NCBI GenBank assembly: GCA_965238045.1
Contig: CBDEGU010000010.1
Location: forward strand, 687,379-751,378
Length of the DNA stretch: 64,000 nucleotides
DNA from: CBDEGU01 sp965238045
GTDB lineage: Bacteria > Acidobacteriota > Terriglobia > Bryobacterales > UBA6623
Reading direction: 5' to 3'
Positions 17,679 through 27,594 of the stretch are shown here, one piece after another (position 1 is the stretch's first letter; each line of letters opens with the position of its first letter). Under the pieces are notes generated by a model. The model made no database searches. It worked only from the letters and a program-made list of their open reading frames with translations, and was not told the origin of the DNA. The position numbers were made by a program, and so were the translations under genes.

Positions 17679-18385
17679 CCCGCGGACGACTGCAACATTT
17701 ATGTGGGCAGCGAAGCGGCGGCGAAGCGCGTGCCGCGGGGGATCAGAGCCTGGATCGAGAAGCATTTGCGGCTGAAGGTGAACGAGGCCAAAAGCGGGGC
17801 GGGCAGGCCCTGGGAGCGGAAGTTTCTGGGGTTTCGCCTGAGCCGCCAAGGGTAGGTGGAAGTGGCGCCGGAAAGTATCGCACGATTCAAACAGAAGGTG
17901 CGGGAGATTTGGTGCGGCAACCGATCGGTCACGAGTCGGCAGTTACGCGACCAGTGGCGGCGGCAGGTTCTCGGCTGGTGGGGTTATTACCGGCTGGCCG
18001 AGCGGCGGCGCCCGATCTTCGTGCTGGAAGGATGGATACGACGGCACATACGGAAGTGCTTCTGGCTGCGCCGGCGCAGTGCCACGGGATGGGGCAACGG
18101 GACAGGGCCACGGGACGCCGGCGGGCATTACGCCGGCTGGGCATTGGGGAACGGCTGTTGAAGTTGGTACCGGCACGCCGCGGCGCATGGCGCATGGCGG
18201 CGAACGGACTGATGCAGACAGGGTTATCGAATGCGACGTTGCGGCGGTACGGGTTTATGATGCCATCGGATCTTGCGGCGTGGGATTAAGGCCGCTGGGT
18301 TCAACCGCCGGATACGGAAAACCGTATGTCCGGTGATGTGGGAGGGTGGCGGGGCCTGGCATCCCCGTCACTCGACCCGATGGTT
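17679..18385 (+). mobile_element. 3' remnant of a group II intron
   Basis: This fragment holds the last part of an intron-encoded protein and, after its stop, RNA-like structure. A domain V-like hairpin starts around 18,303 (CCGCCGGATACGG, AAAA, CCGTATGTCCGG) and a second, domain VI-like hairpin, GGCGGGG...CCCCGTC, lies around 18,348-18,371. This order (protein end, domain V, domain VI) is the usual 3' end of a bacterial class C intron. Everything before the reverse transcriptase active site is missing, so the element is inert. Confidence 0.65.
17682..18289 (+). pseudogene. Group II intron reverse transcriptase/maturase, C-terminal fragment
   Basis: Reading from 17,682 the frame gives ADDCNIYVGSEAAAKRV, the second half of the YADD active site and the following strand, then LRLKVNEAKSG and PWERKFLGFRLS, standard for intron reverse transcriptases. 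An in-frame TAG at 17,853 interrupts it, after which ARFKQKVREIW and LGWWGYYRLAE give the thumb/maturase domain. A frameshift near 18,110 moves the end into another frame (RRALRRLGIGERLLKL, ATLRRYGFMMPSDLAAWD). With a truncated 5' end, one stop and one frameshift, it is clearly dead. Confidence 0.8.
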
Positions 18386-18508
18386 GCGACGCCCCTCCGG
18401 GGCAAAATGCCATGATCCTCTATGTTATCTGCCCAATGCGCTTGGCACACTACACCTCTGCCGCCAGTTGCGGACCTCCAGACCGAAACCCTCAGAGTCC
18501 ATCTGCGC

Positions 18509-19086
18509 CCGGAAGCTCCGCGGGAGCGACGCATTGAACAGCCCGGGGCGTAACCCCAAGGTGCCGGAAGCCCCGCGGGAGCAACGCACCGAACCCCCAG
18601 GCCCCAAAAGCTCCGCGGGAGCAACACATCGAAAAGCCTGGGGCGTGAGCCCCAGGCAGCTGGTCAAAACGCAACGAGCCCCGGCAGGGGCGACACAACA
18701 CTTCGACGCTCAGCTTACTGGCTCCCCAGGAGCAGCCCGCCGAACGGCCTGACACGTAGCCGCCCAGCCCCGAAAGCCCCGGCAGGAGCAACACACCGAA
18801 CCCCCAGGCCCCAAAAGCTCCGTAGGAGCGACCCATCGAAAAGCCTAGGGCGCAAGCCCCAGGACCACCCGCCGAAAACAACCAGCCCCGGCAGGAGCAA
18901 CACACCGAACCCCCAGAGCCCAAAAGCTCCGTAGGAGCGACCCATCGAAAAGCCTGGTGCGTAAGCCCCAGGACCACAGGCCGAAAACAGCCAGCCCCGG
19001 CAGGGGGCGACACACCGAACCCGCGGGGCACGCCAAGCTCCGTAGGAGCGACCCATCGAACAGCCTAGGGCGTAAGCCCCAGGATC
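18509..19086. repeat. Tandem multi-hairpin repeat array (about 108-bp units)
   Basis: The region is built from three recurring hairpins: AGCTCCGTAGGAGC, CCTAGGGCGCAAGCCCCAGG and GCCCCGGCAGGGGC (with small variants), separated by conserved linkers such as GACCCATCGAA and ACACACCGAACCC. The AGCTCC hairpin recurs near 18,511, 18,607, 18,815, 18,924 and 19,031; the last three define clean 108- to 109-bp tandem units and the earlier ones are degenerate. A further copy lies at 49,286. All six frames are open because the units lack stops, which creates false coding calls. The function is unknown; the copies are probably mobile or recombinogenic repeats. Confidence 0.8.
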
Positions 19087-19096
19087 ACCTTGCGCT

Positions 19097-22000
19097 TCAG
19101 AAAAACAGCTTCAACCCAAACTGAATGATCCGCATCGGCGTTCGTATGGATCGGACCTCGCCGTCGAGGGCGCGGTCGGGTGTCAACTGGGTCGAGTTCG
19201 TGTAGCCGATACCTCTTGGGGCGCCGAAATAGGGCGTATTGAAGGCGTTAAAGAGCTCCGACCGAAACTGCAATCGCACGGACTCGCTGAGGTTGAAGTT
19301 CTTATACAGCGAGAAGTCCAGATTCCTCTGTCCCGGTGAATCGAGGATGTTGTAGCCGGCCGTGCCGATGTGGCACAGATCGGGCAGCTCGGGAATATCG
19401 CAGGTGTTGCGGGAGAAGGCCTGCGTGTCGTACCACAGTTTGCGGGTGGGATTGGGTAGTCTGGGATCGCCGACCAAGTCGGGCCGGACGCCTCCGCCGT
19501 CAACATTCAAGTCTCCCCGGCTTCCCCCCACGGTGAAAGGGAAGCCCGATCGAAGCGAAAGTACGCCGTTGGTCTGCCAGCCTCCGATGAGGTGACGCAG
19601 CGGCCCGCCGACGCTGGCGCCCCGGGATCTCCCAGACATAGTGAGCCACGAAGTTGTGCCGCTGGTCGAAGCGGAAGCGGCCTCGGGCGTTCCGGCGATC
19701 GCTGCGCGGCGCTTGATACTGAGCGCCCTCATTGCCGCCGGCCTCTCCGTCTCCATGCGACTTGCTGAACGTGTAGGCAACGCCAAATGCCAAGCCGCTC
19801 GCATAGCGCTTGTCGAGCTTGGCCTGCAAGCCATGGTGGAACGTGTTGGCGAAGCTGTCAAGATAACGGACGCGCGCCAAACCCTGCAGGTCTTTTTCGG
19901 GTTGCGCGAGATCGTAGACCCGCTGGAAGGGACGGTTCGCTTGTCGGTCCGTATCCAGACTCGGCTCGGGGCTGTTCCAGTTGCCAATCGAGTTGGCTGT
20001 ATGACTGCCCTTGCTGCCGACATAACCCACGGTGAAGGCGATGTTGCGGGGAAGCTCACGCTGAATATCAAAGCTCCATTTCCAGATGTCGCCGTTCTTA
20101 TAGTCGGGCTTGATGTGCAATGTATTCACTGGCCGCGTGACCGGCGCCCCGCCAACATTGGTCAGAAACGGATCATCCAGGGTAATCACGTTCGAGCCGG
20201 ACCGAAAGATCCTTGTCTGCAAGTTGTCAAACGTCCGTCCCGCCGGAGTCGTGTACGTGACCGTTTGCGCCCGATCGGTGACTGAGTTGAAAGTGGTCGT
20301 GCCGGATTTGGGCGGCATCAGGCTCAGAATCGTAAAGTTGTTCATGTGCATCAGGTTGTCGAAATATCCGGCACCCATCCGCAATACCCACTTCTGGGAG
20401 GGCCGGTAGGCGATGCCCGCGCGCGGCATCAAGAAGCGGTAGCGCTGCTTCCAAAGCTTCACGCTGCCGCGTTCATCGACGGACTCGGGTCCGATGGTTG
20501 GGTATTGGATTCCGGTAGCGGGATCGGTGTAGCAGCCGGGGCCCCGGCCTGCCGGCAGTTCCTCGCCGCAGAAACTGATGGTTCTCCAGGCGCCTTCCTC
20601 GCTCACTGGATTGCCGATGTAGTCAAAGCGTAAGCCCAGGTTGATGGTCCACTTCACGCTCACCTTCCAGTCATCTTGGACATAAACACCAAATCGGTTT
20701 GCTCGTGGAAGTGAAAACGGTGAGCCTTCCGAGGTCATTGTTTCTCTCGGCAGGCCCAGCAGGTAGGACGCGAAAGCCCATCCACTTTCGTTCGAGCCGA
20801 AACTGAACCGCCCCCTCGGAAAGTTGCTGCCGCCCACGTCCAGGCTCACGTGTTGGTATTCCCCGCCCAGCTTGAGGTTGTGCCTGCCTCTCATGATCGA
20901 CACGTGGTCAGCGATCTGGAGCGAGCCGGACGATTCGATCAAGGGGCCGCGGTCACGAAGCCGAAACGGCAGTCCTGAAAAGCTCGGCAGTCCAACTTCG
21001 AGCGGTTTCAGCGGACGATTCCCATCCCCCGCAACCCGGATCTGGCCGACGCCCAGCGCATCCATGTCGAAGCTTTCGTCATTCGTTCTGGGATTCGTGG
21101 CGTCGAGGCCGACACCGGTGGAACCGAATCGCAGGTCGTTGATCGCGTTCTGGTTGAACGTGTGCGCCCAGGAAGCGGCGAGGTTGACGGTCCGCCCGTC
21201 GACGAAGAATGGAGTGTTTGGATTGATGTCTCCGGCCCGCCCGCCTGTCTCGTCCCAGGCCAGGCGTCCGAAAAAACGATCGGAGTCGCTGAAGTGATGG
21301 TCGGCGCGGCCGAAGAACAGATTCGAATCGATCGCATCATCCACGGCGCTCCGGGCTGTTTCTCGCAAAGGGTCCGCTTCACGGAACTGAGCCCGAGGCA
21401 CGAACTGATCGAGCACATTCTTGGCGCCAGCGTGAATTTGTGACGGGGGGATCACGTTATTGGGAAACGGATCCCCGGTGTACGCATCGAAAAGGAGGAT
21501 GGGGGACCGCCGGCCTGTATCCAGGAAGGAGTCGCTGAGCAGTTCGGAAAACTCTCCGTCGCGGAATTCATTGAGGGGAAACCACGTCTCTTGCACCCTG
21601 CCGACCCGCTGTCGCCGGGCTTCCCAGTTTACCGTCCAGAACGTCTTGTTCTTGACGATCGGACCGCTCACTACCAATCCGAACTGGTTTCGGCGCAGCC
21701 TGTCTTTCGGCTCAGGCTCGCCGGGGCGCTCGAAGTTGAGGAAATAGTTTTCCGCGTCAAGCTTGTCATTGCGCAGGAATTCAAATAGCGTTCCGTGCAA
21801 GTCGTTTGTGCCGCTCTTCATCGTGATGGTCGTTACGGCCCCGCCGCCGAATCCGGCCTCGGCGGAATAGGAGTTCGTCTGGACCTTGAACTCTTCGATG
21901 GCCTCGATGGAGGGAACAAACGTAGTGATATGGTTTCTCGGCTCCTTCGCATCCACGCCGTCCAGGCTGACAACTTGGTGTATTTCCCTAACGCCGTTGG

Positions 22001-22578
22001 CGCTCACCGAGTAAGCTTGGCCCGCAATCGGAAAACCGCCCAATCCATTTGCAGTCCCGCCCCCCCCTCCGCCCAAACTGCACACCGGGAACGAGCACGG
22101 CCAACTGCACCATATTGCGGCCGTTCAGCGGTAGTTCGGTAATGCGCGTGTTCTCCACCACGCCACCGACCGTGGCGTTCTCGGTCTGCAGGCTGACGGC
22201 CGAGGCAACGACCTCGATGGTCTCGGTTATCTCGCCGATCTCGAGTTCGAAATCGGCTCGTACTTGGGCGCCTGTCTCTACATGCTGGGTGTTGATTCTC
22301 TCCGTCTTAAATCCTTCCAGACTGCAAACGACGTCGTAGTTTCCAACAGCCACCAAAGTGAAGGTGTAGTTCCCGGTCTCGTTTGTCGTGGCCGTTGCCG
22401 TGATGCCGGTGGCGAGGTTGGTGATGGTCACGGCCGCGCCGGGCACCACGGCCTCAGACGCATCGGTGACCAAACCTTGGATCGTCTGTGGGGTGGACTG
22501 CGCCTGAAGAAGGCTGAAACAGAAAAGAGCGAAAACAACAACTAGCCCTCTGAAGACAAGAGTGCCGCGGGCTTTCAT
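19097..22578 (-). pseudogene. Oar-like TonB-dependent receptor with two apparent frameshifts
   Basis: An outer-membrane receptor of about 1,160 residues spread over three frames. The N-terminus has a signal peptide (LVVVFALFCFSLLQAQ), a carboxypeptidase-regulatory-like domain (TIQGLVTDASEAVVPGAAVT, GNYTFTLVAVGNYDV) and the plug start TRITELPLNGRNMVQLAVLVPG. The frame then shifts at a run of eight C at 22,060-22,067 and continues with the barrel (FKVQTNSYSAEAGFGGGAVT). A second shift near 19,620-19,630 leads to the C-terminal strands ending MRIIQFGLKLFF, a proper barrel end. Everything else is intact, so either two sequencing errors or recent inactivation is possible. The ATG at 22,578 has GGAGG upstream. 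Confidence 0.8.
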
Positions 22579-22873
22579 GTTGACTATTCCTCCCGACCGC
22601 CGACCGAACGCCAACAAGTGTACCAGGCGGGGCCTGCAACAACGGGGCCTGCAATTGTATGTGTGATTTCCCTCACAAAGAGATATTTTCTTGATTCTTT
22701 CATGATTAGCCAGTAAGGCTTTTCTGGTGGCCGGGCACATCCGGCGGAAAACCGCCTTGACCGTGCGCCGCGAGCGCGGCCATCGTCATCCCAAACACGA
22801 TCGAACGCTTCACGAGGGCTGTCATTCGCTGCTGTCATGGCTTTCCCGTCCGTCCCGAGCTTCGCGCTCAGTC

Positions 22874-23341
22874 CTAAATCGCGGCGGGCCAGTGGAAGGA
22901 ACCGCGCGAGGTGGAAGAGGATGTTCCCACCCGAACTCCGCTAAGCCGCGTGAACTCTCGGCAGACTTGCTTGTGATTGCTCTTGTGCAGACGTAAGACC
23001 GTCGTGGCATTCCGGCACCGAATAATCAACTGGCGCCGCGGGCCTTTTCCGAGGAACCCGAGACCCGGCAGAGCGCCGCCGTGGACGGAATAATCGGCCT
23101 TCTCGATCTCGGCATAGGAGAGTCGTTTCAACAGTTCGTCCCGCCCTCCCTTCGTGGAGTGGATCGTCAGGCCGTCCGCCTGAAAATGAATCACGACTCT
23201 TGCTTCCTTGAATGTGTCACCGTCCGGGACCCACATCTTCACTTTGTCCATCGTCCCTGAACTGAGGGAAGCAGTTTGGGCCAGCATGGAGGCCTGTACC
23301 GTGACGCCGAGCAAAACCACCATCCACGTTCGAATCTTCAT
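22874..23341 (-). CDS. Small exported hypothetical protein
   Basis: A 155-residue protein with a signal peptide (WMVVLLGVTVQASMLAQ). The mature part, KVKMWVPDGDTFKEARVVIHF, LTIHSTKGGRDELLKRLSYA and RRQLIIRCRNATTVLRLHK, alternates strands and charged helices and could be a PH-like or similar small beta fold. No catalytic motif is visible. It is encoded upstream of the TonB receptor on the same strand but about 300 bases away, so cotranscription is uncertain. Confidence 0.6.
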   Translation of the reverse strand: MKIRTWMVVLLGVTVQASMLAQTASLSSGTMDKVKMWVPDGDTFKEARVVIHFQADGLTIHSTKGGRDELLKRLSYAEIEKADYSVHGGALPGLGFLGKGPRRQLIIRCRNATTVLRLHKSNHKQVCREFTRLSGVRVGTSSSTSRGSFHWPAAI

Positions 23342-23926
23342 CGTGATCTCCTGTTCTCTGTTGTTTCCAACCCTTAGTGAGCAGCCACGGGGCCAAAGCG
23401 CGGGCCGTGCGCGGAGAGAACCACGAACTCGTTCTATTGCAGAGAGTTACGGCGATTAACAGGCTCCCGGCGTAAGGCGCATCGGTGCCGGGACTGTCGA
23501 CTCCGGTGGCTATTGCCTTGGCCCCTGCTGTCTCCTCTGGTGTACAGGAGAATTCCGGGTTCGAGGGGGTTCGAGGGACGGGCTCGAGGGTTCGAGGAGG
23601 TGGAGTGAACCCCCGGCGTGAGACAGCGTAATTGGGGACAGTGAGCTGTTGACTGTAAAAGTGTAGCGCTTAGCTCCGTTCTGGTGCATACTGCTCCGAG
23701 CCTGGGAAGCGGAGGCTCGGAGCACCATCCGGCTGAGCGTCCCCCTGCCCCCGCGGCGGTCGGGCAAAATCACCGGCGGCTGGAAGGGAAGTAGAAAAAC
23801 CGGCGGCTGGCTGGGGCGCGTTGGCGGCGGCGAGCGATTCGCCGCCAACGCATCGTTGCCGTGTTGCGGCGCCGCGCCAGTGTGATACCTTTCTAGTAAC
23901 GCCGCTCCAGGCGCCGGGGATCGCTC
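23342..23926. other. Intergenic region with REP-like repeats
   Basis: No supported gene. It holds the TTCGAGG repeat cluster at 23,558-23,600, a GGGGACAGTGAG string near 23,634 that resembles the RAYT-linked repeats at 48 kb, and the upstream region of the quinoprotein propeller gene. Confidence 0.5.
23558..23600. repeat. TTCGAGG repeat cluster
   Basis: GGTTCGAGGG occurs three times here with variants. The same motif is repeated many times at 47,836-48,051 and 48,386-48,452 around and inside the RAYT transposase gene. Confidence 0.6.
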
Positions 23927-25195
23927 ATGGCTGTCAAGAAATTTTCGTGTCGCTCTGTTTGTAAGGCTCGTCTGCTTTGCAGGTTATCGGCCGCCCTTCT
24001 GCTGGTGGCGGTTGCGCTTGCTGGCGGCGAATGGACCGAATTTCGCGGTCCCGGCGGCCAAGGCCACTCGGACGAGACGGGGCTGCCGCTGAGCTGGGGC
24101 GAGGACCGCAATGTGGTCTGGAAGTCGGCGCTTCCCGGGCTGGGGTGGTCCTCGCCGGTCATCGGAGGGGGCAAGCTCTGGCTGACGACGGCGGCCGAGA
24201 AAGGCCGGTCGTTGCGCGTGCTGGCGGTCGATCCCGAAAGTGGCGAGATCCTTCACAATATCGAGCTGTTCCGTTTCGAGAAGCCTCCGAAGATCCAAGC
24301 CAAGAACAGCTATGCCTCGCCGACTCCGGTTCTCGATGGCGGCCGGGTCTATGTGCACTTCGGCACGCAGGGCACGGCGGCGCTGACGAGTTCGGGCGAA
24401 GTGCTCTGGAAGACGCAGGAATTGCGCTATTACCATCGTCACGGCTCGTCCGGCTCGCCCGCGCTCGCCGGCGATCTCCTGCTGATCAACTGTGACGGCT
24501 ACGACCTGCAATACGTCGTGGCGCTCGACAAGAATACGGGCGAGATTCGATGGAAAACCTATCGCGGCGATTCGTCCCATGCCTACGCGACTCCTCTGGT
24601 GATCGATGCCGAGGGGAAGAAACAGCTGGTTTCCCCGGGAGCGGGGCGGGCCGTGTCCTATGACGTCGAGAGCGGCGAGGAACTCTGGTGGATTCGCTAC
24701 CGGGGCGGATTCTCAAATGTTCCCCGGCCGATCTTTGGTCATGGCTTGGTCTACATCACTTCGGGCTTTTTCAAGCCGGCTCTCTACGCGGTTCGGCCCG
24801 GCGGGCGAGGCGATGTGACCAAGACTCATGTCGCGTGGAAGTACAGCCGCGGGGTTCCGCTGACCTCGTCACCGCTGCTTGTCGGCGACGAAATGTATTT
24901 CGTCAGCGACAACGGCATCGCGACCTGTCTCGACGCCCGCGGCGGAGAACAGGTTTGGCGCTCCCGGCTCAAGGGCGAATATTCCGCTTCGCCGATTTTC
25001 GCCGACGGGAAAATCTACTTCCTCAACGAGGACGGGTTGACGACAGTGATCCGGCCCGGCCGGACGTTTGAGAAATTGGCGGAAAGCCACCTTGACGGAC
25101 GATCCCTGGCGTCGATTGCAGCCGCCGGCGGGGCGCTGTTTCTTCGCACCGACTCGCACCTCTACCGCATCGAGAAGGCCTCCGGCGCGGATTAG
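23927..25195 (+). CDS. Exported PQQ-type beta-propeller protein (BamB-like)
   Basis: A 422-residue exported propeller. After a signal peptide (LSAALLLVAVALAGG) comes WTEFRGPGGQGHSDETGLPL, the standard opening of the acidobacterial and planctomycete 'outer membrane protein assembly factor BamB family' quinoproteins. Repeats follow: SSPVIGGGKLWLTT, SYASPTPVLDGGRVYVHFG, VVALDKNTGEIRWKTYRG, SSPLLVGDEMYFVSDNG and SASPIFADGKIYFLNEDG. No cytochrome motif is present. A true role in outer-membrane assembly is unlikely given the context; it more probably belongs with the quinoprotein dehydrogenase that follows 370 bases downstream. Confidence 0.85.
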   Translation: MAVKKFSCRSVCKARLLCRLSAALLLVAVALAGGEWTEFRGPGGQGHSDETGLPLSWGEDRNVVWKSALPGLGWSSPVIGGGKLWLTTAAEKGRSLRVLAVDPESGEILHNIELFRFEKPPKIQAKNSYASPTPVLDGGRVYVHFGTQGTAALTSSGEVLWKTQELRYYHRHGSSGSPALAGDLLLINCDGYDLQYVVALDKNTGEIRWKTYRGDSSHAYATPLVIDAEGKKQLVSPGAGRAVSYDVESGEELWWIRYRGGFSNVPRPIFGHGLVYITSGFFKPALYAVRPGGRGDVTKTHVAWKYSRGVPLTSSPLLVGDEMYFVSDNGIATCLDARGGEQVWRSRLKGEYSASPIFADGKIYFLNEDGLTTVIRPGRTFEKLAESHLDGRSLASIAAAGGALFLRTDSHLYRIEKASGAD

Positions 25196-25267
25196 TTTTT
25201 TGATCTCATTCGTGTTTTGACCGCACACACCCGGCATAGCGGAACTTGTCATCGCTTGGGGCTGCCT

Positions 25268-25322
25268 TCACTCATTCACTCATCCGCTCATTCGCTCATT
25301 CGCTCCGGCCATTCGCTCCGGG
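25268..25322. repeat. Minisatellite of CATTCGCTC-like units
   Basis: About six imperfect 9- to 10-base units (CACTCATTC, CGCTCATTC, CGCTCCGGC) in tandem in the spacer before the second quinoprotein gene. The rest of the 25,196-25,568 spacer shows no gene. Confidence 0.6.
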
Positions 25323-25568
25323 GACCCTCCGCCATGGGTCAAGCAAACCTTGCGCGCCGTCCCCGCCCAGCCTGCCGCGGCGCGACCAACTGCAACACGG
25401 CGTTTCTCCCGCCGCCTATGCGGGGACGGCGGCCGATCGCGAGGATTGTGTTTTGTGGCAAGCAGCGGCGCTGTACTATGATCTAGAAATCGTTCCGGGG
25501 ATGCGAGCCGAAGGCGAGCCTGTTCTTGCTTGTACTGGTGTCTGCCCGAACGCTGGGGAGAACATCGC

Positions 25569-27470
25569 GTGTCCGATTCGATCACTCGACGCAGTTTCGT
25601 TGCCCGAGGCGCGGGGGGAATGCTGGCCGCCTCGGCCTGGTCTCAGTCCGATTTGCCGGCCGTGCCCGGCCCCTTCCGCGGCGCGGGCGATCAGTGGAGA
25701 CATTATGGCGGCGACGAGTATGCGTCGCGCTACTCACCGCTCGACCAGATCAACCGGTTCAACGTTCATCGTCTGAAGCGAGCCTGGACGCATCATACCG
25801 GCGACAAGATGGACCGCCCGGCGACGATGATGCAGTGCACGCCGATTGTGATCGGCGAGGTGATGTATCTGACGACGGCGCGCATGCAAATTCGCGCCCT
25901 CAACGCGGTCACCGGAGAGGTCGTTTGGAACTTCGACCCTTACGCCGGTCAGAAGTCCTCGCGCGCCCGGGGCGTCAATCGCGGCGTCACCTATTTTGAA
26001 GACGGCAAGGACCAGCGGATTTATGCGGCGATTCAGACCAATCTATTCTGCCTGCATGCCCGCACGGGCGAACCCATCAAGAGCTTCGGCGACGAAGGCG
26101 TGATCGATCTTAAGAAGAATTTCGATCGCGACATGACCGATCTCTTTTTCAAGAAAACCAGTCCGCCGGTGATCTATGAAGACACGCTCATCGTCAGCGG
26201 CGGAGGCGGCGAAGGGCCCCGTCCTCAAGGGCCCGGACATATTCGCGGATACGACGTCTACACCGGCAAGCGCAAATGGATTTTCCACACGATTCCCTTT
26301 CCCGGCGAGATGGGCTACAAGACCTGGAGCCCGGAGTCATGGAAGACCGCGGGCGGCACGAATAACTGGGCCGGCATGAGCCTGGACAGCGAGCGCGGAT
26401 GGGTCTTTGTTTCGACCGGCTCGCCTTCGTTTGACTTCTGGGGGGGCGACCGCATTGGCGACAATCTTTTCGGCAACTGCGTGATCGCCCTCGACGCCAG
26501 AACCGGCAAGCGCATCTGGCACTACCAGATCGTGCGGCACGATGTATGGGATTACGATCTGGCCTCGCAGCCCGCGCTCGTGCGGCTGCGGCACGAGGGC
26601 CGTCTGGTCGATGCGGTGGCGCAGACCACGAAGATGGGCCTGATCTTTCTGCTCGATCGTGAGACGGGCAAGCCGCTGTTTCCGGTCGAAGAGAGGCCGG
26701 TTCCAGAAAGCGATCTGCCCGATGAGAAACTAGCCGCGACCGAGCCGGTCCCGCTCAAACCCGCTTCGCTGAATCGTCCGGCATTCACCGAGGACCAGAT
26801 TACCGATATCTCGCCCGAGGCGCACGCCTTCGTTCTCAAGAAGTTTCGCGCGGCCCGCACCGGCCCGCTCTACACACCACCCAGCAAACAGGGAACGGTG
26901 ATCTATCCCGGGTTCAGCGGGGGATCTCTCTGGGGGGGCGTCAGTTTCGATCCCGAGCGCAATTGGATGTTCGTGAACTCAAACGAAACGACGAATCTGT
27001 GTACGATCATCGATTCCAAACCCGGCGAGTCCTTCCGTTTCAACCACACGGGCTACACTCAGCTCTTGGACCATGAATGCTATCCTTCGATCAAGCCGCC
27101 CTGGGGCTGGATGAACGCGATCGATCTCGACACGGGAGAATACGTCTGGCGCGCCGTTCTGGGAGAGCACGAGGAACTCACCGCCAGAGGCATTCCCAAG
27201 ACCGGAACCTTGAATTTCGGAGGTTCGATCGCCACAAAGGGCGGGCTGGTATTCATCGGCGCGACGGCCGACCCGAAGTTTCGCGCTTTTGACGCCACCA
27301 CCGGGCAGGTGGTTTGGGAGGCGACGCTCGAAGCCGGCGCCAACGCCACTCCGTGTACCTACGAGGTGGGCGGCAGGCAATACGTAGCGGTGGCCGCCGG
27401 CGGCGGGCGGCCGAAACTGCAAATCAAATCCGGTGACGAGATCGCCGCTTTCGCGCTGGAACGAAGCTAA
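25569..27470 (+). CDS. Quinoprotein (PQQ-type) dehydrogenase, Tat-exported
   Basis: A 634-residue quinoprotein of the alcohol/glucose dehydrogenase family. The twin-arginine signal is ITRRSFVARGAGGMLAAS; the mature protein begins with the family opener WRHYGGDEYASRYSPLDQIN. Blade signatures include VMYLTTARMQIRALNAVTGEVVW, HYQIVRHDVWDYDLASQPALV and the closing CTYEVGGRQYVAVAAGGG. There is no heme motif within it, but the next gene encodes a pentaheme cytochrome, its likely electron acceptor. The GTG at 25,569 is preferred because it places the Tat motif properly and has GGGGA about 10 bases upstream. Confidence 0.88.
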   Translation: MSDSITRRSFVARGAGGMLAASAWSQSDLPAVPGPFRGAGDQWRHYGGDEYASRYSPLDQINRFNVHRLKRAWTHHTGDKMDRPATMMQCTPIVIGEVMYLTTARMQIRALNAVTGEVVWNFDPYAGQKSSRARGVNRGVTYFEDGKDQRIYAAIQTNLFCLHARTGEPIKSFGDEGVIDLKKNFDRDMTDLFFKKTSPPVIYEDTLIVSGGGGEGPRPQGPGHIRGYDVYTGKRKWIFHTIPFPGEMGYKTWSPESWKTAGGTNNWAGMSLDSERGWVFVSTGSPSFDFWGGDRIGDNLFGNCVIALDARTGKRIWHYQIVRHDVWDYDLASQPALVRLRHEGRLVDAVAQTTKMGLIFLLDRETGKPLFPVEERPVPESDLPDEKLAATEPVPLKPASLNRPAFTEDQITDISPEAHAFVLKKFRAARTGPLYTPPSKQGTVIYPGFSGGSLWGGVSFDPERNWMFVNSNETTNLCTIIDSKPGESFRFNHTGYTQLLDHECYPSIKPPWGWMNAIDLDTGEYVWRAVLGEHEELTARGIPKTGTLNFGGSIATKGGLVFIGATADPKFRAFDATTGQVVWEATLEAGANATPCTYEVGGRQYVAVAAGGGRPKLQIKSGDEIAAFALERS

Positions 27471-27552
27471 TGGACCGAACCGGTCACCGCGGGCGGCGGA
27501 GGCAGGAATAGAACGCCGTCGGGCGACGAGTTCGTCGCTTTTGCTTTACCTT

Positions 27553-27594
27553 GAATAGGGAAGCTGGGAATAGGGAAGCTGGGAATGGGGAAGC
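27553..27594. repeat. Tandem repeat GGGAAGCTGGGAATA
   Basis: Fifteen-base units GGGAAGCTGGGAATA repeat just under three times and run into the start codon of the cytochrome gene, so they could affect its translation initiation region. Confidence 0.6.

Noticed and set aside
18492..19056. Open frames of 100-180 codons on the minus strand, such as one containing FRPVVLGLTHQAFRWVAPTE
   Set aside because: They arise from the hairpin repeat array, which lacks stop codons in several frames; the peptides merely repeat with the DNA units.
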